From DATLYB01 sp964502525 (GTDB taxonomy: Bacteria; Bacteroidota; Bacteroidia; Chitinophagales; CAIOSU01): 38,220 nt of DNA. The position numbers and the translations under genes were made by a program. The stretch covers positions 1-38,220 of the forward strand of contig CAZCXH010000027.1 in the NCBI GenBank assembly GCA_964502525.1, in the 5' to 3' direction. Below are positions 9,104-19,300 of this stretch, piece by piece (position 1 is the first letter of the stretch; the number at the start of each line of letters is the position of its first letter). Below the pieces are notes generated by a model. The model was not told the DNA's origin, made no database searches, and worked only from the letters and a program-made list of their open reading frames with translations.

Positions 9104-10173
9104 ACGTCTATTCTCAAGACCCTAACTTCTCCCAATTCGAGATGAATCCGCTCTACTACAATCCCGCTTACGCAGGCAGCGTCACTGATTTGCGTTTCGG
9201 GATTAATTATCGGAATTTATGGCTTAACGTGCCCGGCATGAAATTCCCGGGACCGCTCTCAACATATAATTTCTATGCCGACAAGCAATTCAGCAATGCG
9301 CTGATTGGCGGGCTGGGTGCTTTTGTTTATCAGAATTTCAAAGGGGAAGGATATCTGCGGCATACTTCGGGCGGCTTTATCTATTCATGGAGAATGCCTA
9401 CAAAACATAATAATTATTTCATGAGCATCGGCACCAAGATTTATATCAACCAACTGAAGATTGACTGGAGCCGCCTGGTGTTCTCCGATCAGGTTGACCC
9501 GGAGCGCGGCTACCTGAGCACACCGTCCGCTTTCGCTCAGCAGAATGACGGCAAGAAGGTTTACCTTGACATTGACGCAGGCATGACGTTCGGATTTAAT
9601 GTGTTCCAAAGCAAACCTGACGAACAGAAATGGACGAATGAACTCAGCTTTGCCGTGGCGCATCTGGTGCGACCGGATGTGTCGCTGAATGAAATCGAGT
9701 CGCCACTGCCGATGAAGTTCACAGCGATGTACAACACGAGCTTCCCGCTGTCAAAAAACAAATTCTATTTCAACCCGAAACTGCTTTTTGAGAAACAGGA
9801 CGATTTCCGGGCTTTTACCTACGGGTTCAACATCTATGTCGTGAAGCGGCATCCGTTCAAAGGCGCTTTCTCGCGGTTCTATTTCACCAAACCCTTATAT
9901 CTCGGATTTTATTTCCGCAACCCCAAACTCAATGACTTCAAGAACACCAAGAGCCTGATTTTCGCTATCGGTCACACCGGAAAATTTTCACAAAGCGATA
10001 CGCGCTACCAAGTGGGAGTGAGTTATGATTTCACGATTGGCGGGTTGAATCTTTCCACCTGGGGAGCATTGGAACTATCGGCCACCGTAGTCCTGGCGAC
10101 TAAAAACATCAGCAAGAAGTATAACAGGTATTGCCCTAAGTTCAACCCCAGCCCGCTGAGTCCGGTGAATTAG
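8935..10173 (+). CDS. PorP/SprF-family type IX secretion outer-membrane protein
   Basis: The mature part begins QDPNFSQFEMNPLYYNPAYAG, the hallmark start of the PorP/SprF family, and continues as a beta-strand-rich sequence to a length usual for the family. These outer-membrane proteins assist T9SS export or surface attachment, and SprF-like members are often encoded beside type-B (CHU_C) substrates such as the adhesin at 3-7757. The start is uncertain: ATG codons at 8935, 8944 and 8953 all lie in repeat DNA. From 8935 there is an unusually long 40-residue n-region, then a hydrophobic core (residues about 40-56) and a likely cleavage near residue 60. The stop overlaps that of the minus-strand gene by 4 bp (convergent). 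Confidence 0.9.
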   Translation: MLDMRYMRYKIKSSLRVCGLRVTSCEESTHNPQTRNSKPWAAFILCLTSLISCLTSNVYSQDPNFSQFEMNPLYYNPAYAGSVTDLRFGINYRNLWLNVPGMKFPGPLSTYNFYADKQFSNALIGGLGAFVYQNFKGEGYLRHTSGGFIYSWRMPTKHNNYFMSIGTKIYINQLKIDWSRLVFSDQVDPERGYLSTPSAFAQQNDGKKVYLDIDAGMTFGFNVFQSKPDEQKWTNELSFAVAHLVRPDVSLNEIESPLPMKFTAMYNTSFPLSKNKFYFNPKLLFEKQDDFRAFTYGFNIYVVKRHPFKGAFSRFYFTKPLYLGFYFRNPKLNDFKNTKSLIFAIGHTGKFSQSDTRYQVGVSYDFTIGGLNLSTWGALELSATVVLATKNISKKYNRYCPKFNPSPLSPVN

Positions 10174-11909
10174 CGCAATCCCGCAGCAGCTATTTTTTTT
10201 ACGAACTCGCCTTGCGCTGTCTTTAACCGAATCAGATTCACGCCTCCCGGAAAGCGAGCTATCCTGAAATTATAAAGTCCGTTTGATATCTGATATTTTT
10301 CAGCCCATAACGTCTGTCCCCATAAATTCAAAGTTTCGATTTCAATGTTTTGGTTTTCCAACGATGAAAACTCCACCACCACTTCGCTGCCCAACGGATA
10401 AATTGAAAAAAATATCCCCGCGTTTTGATTGAGGATTCCATCGCACAAATTCACTGCGGTGATTTGCGAAAAAGTATCCGCGCAATTTTGCTGGTTGATA
10501 TAGACGTATATCACATCAACGGGTCCGGTGCCTGAGGCGGAAGGGTCGAACACATTGCCGCTGATGCCGCTTCCCGAAAATGTGCCGCCCGGGGGCGAAC
10601 CGGCAAGATTCACCGGACTGTCATTGCTGCAATATTCAGGATTCAACCCGCTGAAACTTGCTTCGGGAACCGGGTTAACCGTTATTTTACTGAAGCCCGT
10701 GTCGCTGCATGATGTTAAATCAGTAAAAGTGTATATAATTTGGAAGGTGCCCATGCCCGCAGCCTGCGGATCAAAGATATTGCTGGTGATGCCCGCGCCA
10801 ATGTAACTCCCGCCTGCCGGCAAGCCTCCGTACATCGGGAAAGGAGCATCATGCAGGCACACATTCTCCAAAATGCCCAGCGATGCCACCGGTGCCGAAG
10901 CGACCGTCATATCCGCTCCATTATCGTCCGCGACAAGCGCGGGGTTTGAAGAAACAACGCGGAAGCGATAGCCCGTGCCGATCTGGACAGATGATGGAAT
11001 TGCTGCATTGATAATTCCGGATGTATCGCCCGCCAGCGAGCCGATTACGACTGGATTAGCGAAGCTGCCTGACAGGTCGGACATCTCCGCAGTGAAGACA
11101 TTTCCCGGATTAAAAGCGCCTGTTGCAGTGAATTCCACAGTAATATTTTCTCCGGGGCACCACGGATTTCCTGTTGCGGTGCCGGTGGAAAGTGCCGGTT
11201 GCGCGGGCAAGGTTCCGGTAATCCGGATGTCATCAATTCCGAAACCGGGATCGGATGCAATGGAAAGCCCCGCCAACTGATTTACAAATCGAAATCCGAA
11301 ACGCAGGGCGGCTTGGTTGTCAAATAAAGCATTTGAAACAGTCACCTGCGCCCAATTGCTTTGATTCCTGTATTGCGCTACCGGTGAGCCGAGTAAATTC
11401 CATGAATTTCCTCCGTCCAAACTGTAATAAACTTCACCGTAACTGTTGTTGCCTCCCTGGCAAATCCACCAAAAGGCGAGTGAAACTCCGGTGTACCCTA
11501 TTGTGCTGATGTCGGTGTTCATTTTTGAGAAATAATTCTCAGCATTGGAGCAAATGCCATCAGCCGCGAGGAAGCAGCAATTATAAATAGAAGCATTTTC
11601 CGCAATATTGCTCAACGTATGAAGATAGTTGCTTGCAGGGCTGCCCGATATTCCGGCAGGCTGGCTGGCGGTGGCGGGTACATTAAAAGACACCGGAAAA
11701 ATACAGGTGGTAGTTCCGCTTCCACCGGCATAGTTATCGTTGATGACGAATTTGTTGGCGCCCGCTGTTCCCACCGAACCCATGTCAGCGCTGTTCAGAT
11801 CAAACGTCATCACCCCATTGTCGAAAGCCTCAAAGTACAATGTGCTTTGGGAATGTCCAATTAAACACCTCGAGAAAAACAGCAGCGCGAAAACGAGATT
11901 TGCCTTCAT
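10170..11909 (-). CDS. Secreted protein with lectin-like and Ig-like domains and a divergent T9SS C-terminal domain
   Basis: I chose the ATG at 11909 (579 aa) over the upstream ATG at 11993 because it is followed at once by a classical signal peptide (MKANLVFALLFFSRCLIGHS). Residues about 25-240 resemble a MAM/lectin-like jelly-roll (YFEAFDNG... LAFWWICQGG... GFGIDDIRITG). An Ig-like stretch follows, then two GGTFSGSGI... VFDPSASGTG modules of the same family as modules B and C in the adhesin at 3-7757. The last 80 residues resemble a type-A T9SS sorting domain, but the usual YPNP is replaced by IYPLG. It is probably a surface or secreted protein; no catalytic motif is seen. It is convergent with the PorP/SprF-family gene. 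Confidence 0.82.
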   Translation of the reverse strand: MKANLVFALLFFSRCLIGHSQSTLYFEAFDNGVMTFDLNSADMGSVGTAGANKFVINDNYAGGSGTTTCIFPVSFNVPATASQPAGISGSPASNYLHTLSNIAENASIYNCCFLAADGICSNAENYFSKMNTDISTIGYTGVSLAFWWICQGGNNSYGEVYYSLDGGNSWNLLGSPVAQYRNQSNWAQVTVSNALFDNQAALRFGFRFVNQLAGLSIASDPGFGIDDIRITGTLPAQPALSTGTATGNPWCPGENITVEFTATGAFNPGNVFTAEMSDLSGSFANPVVIGSLAGDTSGIINAAIPSSVQIGTGYRFRVVSSNPALVADDNGADMTVASAPVASLGILENVCLHDAPFPMYGGLPAGGSYIGAGITSNIFDPQAAGMGTFQIIYTFTDLTSCSDTGFSKITVNPVPEASFSGLNPEYCSNDSPVNLAGSPPGGTFSGSGISGNVFDPSASGTGPVDVIYVYINQQNCADTFSQITAVNLCDGILNQNAGIFFSIYPLGSEVVVEFSSLENQNIEIETLNLWGQTLWAEKYQISNGLYNFRIARFPGGVNLIRLKTAQGEFVKKIAAAGLR

Positions 11910-12005
11910 TGTATAGAATTTAAAGATTGATAATCTCCTGAGAATACGGTTAAGTTGAGGCAAAAAATTGAGAAAACCAAAAGCGAACATCATGTCCGAT
12001 TAAAC

Positions 12006-12038
12006 GAAAAAGCCCTGATCCATTGCTGAATCAGGGCC
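12006..12038 (-). terminator. Rho-independent terminator of the ncRNA gene
   Basis: On the minus strand an 8-bp GC-rich stem (GCCCTGAT pairs with ATCAGGGC, plus-strand 12012-12019 and 12030-12037) with a 10-nt loop is followed by TTTTT. It lies 14 bp beyond the tRNA-like closing stem and about 97 bp before the next minus-strand start codon. Confidence 0.85.
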
Positions 12039-12253
12039 TTAACATCAACCGCTGTTAGGGAAGGAGTCGAACCTTCACGGGGAGGTTAGCCGCAGCACAA
12101 AGATTGTTCGCTTGCTTTTGCGCATGTAAACAAGGTGGTCAACCCCATCCTTTCATTGCTGAAAGAATTATGCTGTGTTTATCCCTGGACCCCCACCCCC
12201 GAGACAGGAGGGTATGGCTGCCAGTTTCATCACCTAACAAGATTTAAAGAACT
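12039..12253 (-). ncRNA. Structured non-coding RNA with tRNA-like ends and a 119-nt insert
   Basis: On the minus strand, TGTTAGG (12239-12233) pairs perfectly with CCTAACA (12059-12053). Directly against that 3' strand sits a T-arm: a 5-bp stem GAAGG/CCTTC with the 7-nt loop TTCGACT (12076-12060). After the 5' strand come T8 and G9 equivalents, a 3-bp D-arm with GG in its loop (12230-12214), one spacer base, and a 5-bp anticodon-like arm with loop CTGTCTC (12212-12196). This is the plan of a class-II (Leu-like) tRNA, but the variable region is 119 nt (12195-12077). That insert contains a CTTTCA-GCAA-TGAAAG hairpin and a second branched stem. No CCA is encoded. The gene has its own promoter and terminator. 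I cannot assign it to a known RNA family, and the signatures of tmRNA and SRP RNA are absent. Confidence 0.72.
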
Positions 12254-12259
12254 TGTGGA

Positions 12260-12290
12260 CAAAGATATGATGCTTATACGGAAATTACAA
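12260..12290 (-). promoter_or_regulatory. Bacteroidota-type promoter of the ncRNA
   Basis: The minus strand carries TATCTTTG (12267-12260), a full match to the -7 consensus TAnnTTTG. TTG lies 20 bp upstream (12290-12288). The expected transcript start is near 12253, about 13 nt before the tRNA-like 5' strand. Confidence 0.72.
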
Positions 12291-12314
12291 GAAAGTTACT
12301 GAAAATGATGGAAA

Positions 12315-12345
12315 TTTGCATTTTATTCAAAAAAAGCTAATTTTG
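12315..12345 (+). promoter_or_regulatory. Bacteroidota-type promoter of the Lrp/AsnC gene
   Basis: TTTG (12315-12318), exactly 19 bp, then TAATTTTG (12338-12345). This matches the TTTG-N19-TAnnTTTG consensus in full. It faces the regulator start at 12377 and is divergent from the ncRNA promoter. Confidence 0.85.
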
Positions 12346-12376
12346 ATTGCCGATTATTCAAAAACTATTATTTCAT

Positions 12377-12874
12377 ATGCCTGAAAATTCCCAAATTGAC
12401 AAGACCGACCTGCAGATTCTATCCTTCCTTACTCAGGATGCCATGATGCCCTATACGGAAATCGCCAAAAAAATTTTCGTTTCTCCCGGCACGGTGCATG
12501 TGCGGATGAACAAATTGAAAGAGATTGGCATTGTGAACGGGTCGCAAATACAACTTGATTACTCCAAGCTGGGTTATGACGTAAAGGCTTTCCTGGGGGT
12601 TTATCTTGAAAAGAACTCCATGTACGATAAAGTGGCTTCGCAACTGAAGAAGATACCCGAAATTATCGAGTTGAACTACACTACCGGCAATTACAGCATG
12701 TTCGTTAAAATCCTGTGCCGTGATACTCAGCACCTTCGGCAGGTGCTGCATGATAAAATTCAGAAGATAGACGGAATTGAACGCACCGAAACTTTCATAT
12801 CTCTTGAAGAAAGCATCAACAGGCGGGCGATATTGTCTGAAGACTCACCGGCATCTCCTAAATCAAAAAAATAA
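12377..12874 (+). CDS. Lrp/AsnC-family transcriptional regulator
   Basis: A 165-aa protein. Residues about 8-55 are an AsnC-type winged helix-turn-helix (DKTDLQILSFL... MPYTEIAKKIFVSPGTVHVR... KEIGIVNG). Residues about 65-145 are the ligand-sensing/oligomerisation RAM domain (YDVKAFLGVYLE... ELNYTTGNYSMFVKI... IDGIERTETFISLEESINR). A Ser/Lys-rich tail follows. The ATG at 12377 is preferred to a TTG at 12347, because the latter would begin 2 bp from the -7 box of a consensus promoter. Such proteins bind DNA as multimers and often respond to amino acids. The effector cannot be told from the sequence. The close divergent ncRNA promoter makes that gene and the regulator itself the first candidate targets. 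Confidence 0.92.
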   Translation: MPENSQIDKTDLQILSFLTQDAMMPYTEIAKKIFVSPGTVHVRMNKLKEIGIVNGSQIQLDYSKLGYDVKAFLGVYLEKNSMYDKVASQLKKIPEIIELNYTTGNYSMFVKILCRDTQHLRQVLHDKIQKIDGIERTETFISLEESINRRAILSEDSPASPKSKK

Positions 12875-12877
12875 TTA

Positions 12878-12968
12878 AGGGCAGTTTTAATAATTCCGCC
12901 ATTCACTCCCTCTCCTTCCGGAGTGGGAAGGGATAGGGCGATACAAGAGCAATTTTTAGAACTGCCCT
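12878..12968. repeat. Intergenic inverted repeat after the regulator gene
   Basis: The arms AGGGCAGTT (12878-12886) and AACTGCCCT (12960-12968) are perfect over 9 bp. They enclose an inner palindrome, CACTCC/GGAGTG (12904-12909, 12920-12925), rich in CCCTCTCC/GGGAAGGGA words. It begins 3 bp after the regulator stop and probably acts as its transcript end. The pyrimidine/purine-rich core resembles short dispersed repeats common in Bacteroidota intergenic DNA. Confidence 0.6.
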
Positions 12969-13375
12969 GACTAAATCAGGCACGATTTTTTTTACCGGAG
13001 CCGCGGTTTTTGAATTTGACCGGCATCCCGAAAAATCGTATTCATCACCATTGCAATATTAATGAGAGTCAATGCTGGCAACAGCTTCAGGCGATTCATT
13101 TCCATAAATTTCTGATTTTCACCCTCCTTTTTGCTTAAAATTGCTTATCGAGCGTTGCTTTGAAATGCTTGCTGCCATTGAATCCTGTTGATTTTTACGG
13201 CATCCGTTCGCAAATCAGATTACCATGGCTGAAAATAACAAAACCTGCGTTGCAATCCGATAAATAATTGACAGAAACAGCAACCTGAATTACATTACTG
13301 ATGCTTTCGGAAATATGCTCTGCACTTTAACATTTCCGGAGCGAGAAAATTTATTAACCCAAACCCAAACCACAA
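12969..13375. other. Intergenic stretch before the first giant gene
   Basis: I see no convincing gene here. On the minus strand a 37-codon frame (13105-12992, starting MEMNRLKLLPALTLIN) has a hydrophobic stretch but no supporting context, so I do not annotate it as a gene. No good TAnnTTTG box was found close to 13376. The only near match is TAAAATTG near 13136. The stretch probably holds the 5' untranslated region and promoter of the giant gene. Confidence 0.5.
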
Positions 13376-16300
13376 ATGGAGAGCAAGACCCACTCTATCC
13401 CTGCGCTGAACACTGCATTTGGATTTTTATTAACCTTCTTTTTTTCGGCTGCGATTGCGATTCAATCGCATTCGCAGACGGTGAGTTTCAACTTCAGCAA
13501 CCTCAGCGGTGAAACGCTGGCAAACCCGACATCGCTTGATTTCGGTCCTGACGGACGGCTGTATGTTGCCCAGCAGAATGGCATCATTGTCATTTACACC
13601 GTGGTGAAAAATGCTCCGAATAACTATGCAGTGACTTCAACAGAAGTGATTAATCTCATTCAGCAGATTCCTAATCATAATGATGACGGAACGCTGCAAC
13701 CGGCAATCAGCACGAGGCAAGTAACCGGTATTCTGGTGACCGGCACCCCCCAGAACCCGGTCATATACGTTACCTCCAGTGACCCCCGTATCGGAGGAGG
13801 ATTCAACGCCAACAACCTGAATCTTGATACCAATTCAGGAGTAATATCCCGCCTTAGCTGGGATGGCTCGCAGTGGGTTAAATTGGACCTCGTTCGCGGT
13901 TTGCCGCGCTCGGAAGAAAACCACTCGCTTAATGGCTTGGCGATTGACGAAGTTAATAACCTGCTTTATGTTGCGCAGGGTAGCAATACCAACATGGGCG
14001 CTCCGTCCAACAACTTTTTGCTGACACCCGAATATGCATACTCCACCGCTATTCTCAAGGTTGACCTGAACGCCATCGGCAATGCTACTTATGACCTGCC
14101 GACACTGGATGATGAAGATAAACCCAATGTAAATGCCGTTCCGGGTTTCGAAGATGAAAGCGACCCTTTTGGCGGCAATAACGGCAAGAATCAGGCAATG
14201 CTTGTGGCGGGTGGGCCGGTGCAGGTTTATTCACCGGGATGGAGGAATAATTATGACATCGTCATTTCGCAGCAAGGAGAGATGTACAGCTTTGATAATG
14301 GCCCGAATGCAGGCTGGGGAGGTCCTCCAGCCGGATGTGACAACACACAAAGCGAGCCGGGGGTTACTTACTGCGATGTTCTTATTCACGTTTCCGGTCA
14401 GGGGCACTATGCCGGTCATCCCAATCCTACCCGTGGAAATCGCTCTAATACTTTCAACGCAACAAATCCTCAAACCCCGATTCCGCCCGGAATGGAAAAT
14501 TCTGCCGAGTGCGCTTACGTTGCTGAGGGAGGAAGATTCGGTGAAATTGAATCTATCTGCTCTTCAACGAACGGCCTGTGCGAATACACCGCCTCCAACT
14601 TCAGCAATGCGATGAAAGGCGATCTCATTTCAGCTTCATTCAACGGCAAGTTGAACCGCTTTAACCTGACGCCTGACGGAACCGCGGTTGAATCAGGCGG
14701 TCAAAGCGTGCTTGCGTCCAATTTTGGCGCAATACCGCTTGATGTCATTGCCCAGGGTGACGGAGAAATTTTCCCCGGAACTATTTGGTGTGCGACCTAT
14801 GGATCCGGCAACATCACCATCTTCGAGCCAACGGATGCTTCTTCCTGCGTTGGCGACCCCAACAGTTTTTTCGCTGACACCGATGGCGATGGTTATAAGA
14901 ATGGCGATGAAACCGCCAGCGGAACCGACTGGTGTTCTCCGGTAAGCCTTCCGCAGGACTTCGATCATGATTTTGTTTCGGACATCAATGATAATGACGA
15001 TGATAACGATGGCATCAATGATGTGAATGACAAATTTGCCCTGGATGCTTCAAATGGAATGAATACTCCGATACCCCTCAATCTTGATTTCGACAATTCG
15101 GTTGACGGAGGCATTGAAAACTGGGGATTCACAGGACTGATGATTAACGGAGTCACGAATTACAAAAATCTGTATAACCCGGTAAGGATGACCGTTGGGG
15201 GCGCAGCGCTGAAATTCACGGTTGACGAAGTTTCGGAAGGCGAAGCATTTGCCGCGGGTAATAGCCAGGAAAACGCCTTCCAGTTTGGCGTCAACCTGAG
15301 CAATACCAGTTGGAATTACATCGTGCAAACACGCGTAATGGGACCCTATCAGGGCTTCACTCCTGTGAATTACCAGTCAATGGGAATGTTTATCGGTACG
15401 GGCGACCAGGATAACTTTCTCAGAATCATCTGTCATTCCAACAATGGCGCGGGCGGTATTCAGGTGCTGAAAGAAGTTGCGGGCGTTCCTGTCGGCACCG
15501 TGTATGCTGCTCCGATTTTGAATACGAGCTATGTAGATTTTTTCTTCAACATCAATCCTGCCACCTTGATGGTTCAACCGAGCTATTCCGTCAATGGCGG
15601 AAACGTGATCAACGCAGGGCCTGCCATTTCAATCCCGGCAGGTTGGATTTCGCCAAGCGCGCTTGCCGTGGGCATCATCAGTTCATCAAACGGACCCGGT
15701 GCCGTATTTCCGGCAACATGGGATTATATTAGGGTTTACTACGATCAGTCAACCGTTCCCGGAGGATGGCACACTGTGAATTCCGTAACAGCGCCCATGG
15801 CGCGGCATGAGTGCGCCTATGTGCACGCAGGCGAACAGTTCTACCTGCTTGGCGGAAGAGGCATCAAGCCCGTTCAATGCTATCATCCTGTCAACAACAT
15901 TTGGTCAAGCCGGTCCGCCCCCCCGGTTGAGCTGCACCATTTTCAGGCTGTAGAATACAATGGTTTGATTTATATAATGTGCGCATTCACCGGCAGTTTC
16001 CCCAATGAAGTCCCCGTGCCAAACATTTACATCTACGATCCGGTAGGCGACACGTGGACGGTTGGACCTGAGATTCCCGCCAGCAGAAGGCGCGGCTCGG
16101 CAGGATGCGTTGTGCATAACAACAAAATCTACGTGGTGTGCGGCATCCAAAATGGCCACCAGAGCGGGTGGGTTCCCTGGCTGGATGTTTATGATCCGAT
16201 TAATAACACATGGACGGCTCTTCCGGATGCCCCCCGTGAACGCGACCATTTCAATGTTGCGGTTGTGGAAGATAAAATTTATGCGATAGGAGGAAGAAGG

Positions 16301-19300
16301 ACGGGGTTTGGCGGCAGCACTTTCAACGCCACGGTTCCGCAGGTTGACATATATAATATTTCCAACAGCGCGTGGTCATCCCTGCCTTCACCGGGCGGTG
16401 ATTTGCCCACTCCAAGAGCCGCTGCCGCTGTTGCGGTATTAGGCAATGAAATACTGGTGATTGGCGGGGAAAGCGGATCGCAGGCCTCGGCACACAGCGA
16501 AACGGAAGCGCTCAATTTGATCACAGAAACCTGGCGCGGAATAGCCTCGCTGAACCAGGGAAGGCATGGTACGCAAGCGATTGTTTCCAACGGAAGCGTT
16601 TATGTTGCAGCAGGAAGCAAAATCAGGGGCAACGATGAAATCAACTCGCAGGAAGTATTTTACTTTTTCAATCCCACCACCCCGACCGGAACCGAAATCG
16701 TGAAAGGAAAGATTACGCCCAGCACCACCAACAAAAACTTCAGCCTTGTGATACTGGCTGATTCAAAAACATCAACTGTCAATCTTTCCAATGCTGATGG
16801 CAACCAGGTGCTGATCGTAGATGAAATCACCGTGAGCGACACAGTCAACTATAAGATCACCAACTTTCCCAATCTGCCTATTTCGATTGCTCCCAACAAC
16901 TCATTTGGCTTGAACCTGAAGTTTGAGCCTTTGTCGCTTGGCGTGAAAAATGCTTCCATCCACATTGAGCATACCGGTTCAAATGGACCGGTTGACATTA
17001 CAATGACCGGTGAATGCGTATTAACCATTCCCTGCGAAGAGCATCCCACAGAGCATGACGGATTGCTGGTATTGGAATGCGAAAGCGAAACCAACCGTCC
17101 TGCAAACTGGAAATTCGTTACTGATGTTCCCGGCTACACAGGAACAGGATTTTTGAGATATGAAGGACCTGAGTACATCAATAATCCTGGCAATCAGATG
17201 TTCGTTTATAAAATTAACATCACCAATCCCGGAAGGTACCGCTTCCAGCAGCGTGCAAGAAATAACGGTCCCCTCTCGAATTACAATAACGATTACTGGA
17301 TTAAATTCCCCCACGGTGGCGCGAGAAAATTTCAGCTCGGCTATGACAAGGGACCTTTAATCGGCTGGTTTAAAATTTACCAGAACCATCCCAATACGTG
17401 GACCTACCAGACAGCGGCAGTGGAGGAAAATCCGCATGATGTCTATGTTGATTTTGATGTTCCCGGCACCTATGAAATTCATGTTTCCGCGAGAGCCAAT
17501 CTTGTGATGCTCGACCGCTTCATGTTTTATAAAGACCCTGTTACGCAGCAACAGGCAACAACAGATCTGCCCGCTGCATCACAAATTACATGCATAGATG
17601 TCGCCTGGTATGCCGATAACGATGGCGATTTGTTCGGAAATCCTAATGATCACGTCCTCTCCGTAATTCAACCGGCCGGATATGTGCTGAACAGCAAAGA
17701 TTGCGATGATTCCAACAATCAGATCAGCCCTGCGGGAGTTGAACAGCAAGATGGCATTGACAATAACTGCAACGGGATCACAGATGAAGGATTCGGTGCC
17801 CCTAAAGCATTGTTTGTTGTCGGCAACACTGCGATGAATGCAAGCGACCTCGCAATACACGACAGGATTGTTCAATTGGGGTATGATGTTACCGTTATGT
17901 CTGGTCCGCAGTCAACAACGGTGGCAGGCGAGGCGATGAATTTGATTTTCATTTCAGCAACCGTCAATTCTAGTGATGTAGGAACAAAATTCACCAACCT
18001 CGATGTGCCGGTCATCAATTGCGAGCCTAACCTGATGGACGACCTGCAGATGACGGTTGGCAGCACTTCTAATTTTGGAACAGTAAGCAACGTCACTCAG
18101 ATCAATCTGAAAGGCGCACCGCATCCGCTTGCCGGCAACCTGCTGAATGGCGCCAAAACCGTTTATACGGGTTTGAATAAAATGCTGTGGGCAAAACCTG
18201 AACCGGGAGCCACTATTATTGCCACGACTACCACAGACACAACACAGATTACAATTTTCGGGTACGATAACAACGCGCAGATGGTCAATATGAATGCGCC
18301 TGCAAGAAGAGTAGGCTTTTTTATCAATGACAACAGCGCCAACGCCCTCACCGCTGACGGGCTTGCCTTGCTTGATGCGGCACTGCGCTGGGCGACCACC
18401 TTTACCAATATTGGCAACACAACAATTGGCGAAGCGCTGTTTGTTGCCGGAAATGCCAACCTCACTACTGCCGACCTTGCCGTTAAGACAAGACTTGAAG
18501 GGTTAGGTTTTGATGTTACGGTTGTTGAGGCTCCATCTTCACAAGCAAGCAATGCCACCGGAAAAGAAGTAATCGTGATTTCCTCCACTGTCAACTCCGG
18601 TGACGTCAACACCAAGTTCACCAACGTTGCCGTGCCGCTGATGAATTGGGAGCCCGGTCTTTCCGATGATCTGAAAATGACTACGAACAGTTCCAGCACC
18701 GCTTCCAGCGCAACAAAAATTCAAATTATCAATAACGCTCATCCTATGGCTGCCGGGCTTCCGCTGGGGCAACTGATCGTTTACTCCGCCAACAGCAGCA
18801 TCATTCACTCCGCTCATGTCAGCAGCAGCGCGATAAAAATTGCCGCCAGCAGCGGCAACGCCAGCAACTTCACCATTTACGGATATGATCAGGGTGCATC
18901 CATGCAGGGACTGACAGCTCCCGCAAGGCGCGTAGGGTTCTTCCTGCATGATTTGGGCGCAGGCGTACTCACATCCAACGGCTTTAGCTTGTTTGACGCA
19001 GCCATCCGCTGGCTCACTGCCGGATTAAATACACCGCCAGCATTCAACACCAGCGGCAATGTAACGGTTGATGAAGACTTTACGGGTCCAAAAGTCGTAA
19101 ACGTGACACCGGTGCCGCCCGTGCCCGGTGAAGAAAGCCAGGTTTCAACTTACAGCCTCTCTCCTTCCTCAATCACTTTTGCGAATGTGTCATTCAGTTC
19201 AGCAACGGGTAATGTTACATTCACCGCTAAACCCAATGCCTTCGGAACGCAGGAATTCACAATAACGGCAAATGACGGCCAATCGAACAATAACATTTTC

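Noticed and set aside
12052..12240. tmRNA (ssrA) reading of the structured RNA, because it has a TTCGA T-arm and a short frame resembling ANNLCAAA
   Set aside because: There is no G-U pair at the third acceptor position, the candidate tag has no stop at the right place, and a D-arm and anticodon-like arm are present that tmRNA lacks.
12052..12240. Bacterial SRP (4.5S) RNA
   Set aside because: The conserved SRP domain with the GGAA tetraloop and CAGG/AGCAG internal loops is not present on either strand.
12992..13105. 37-codon minus-strand frame (MEMNRLKLLPALTLIN start)
   Set aside because: It is short, has no promoter or ribosome-binding evidence, and has no recognisable homology, so chance is the simplest explanation.
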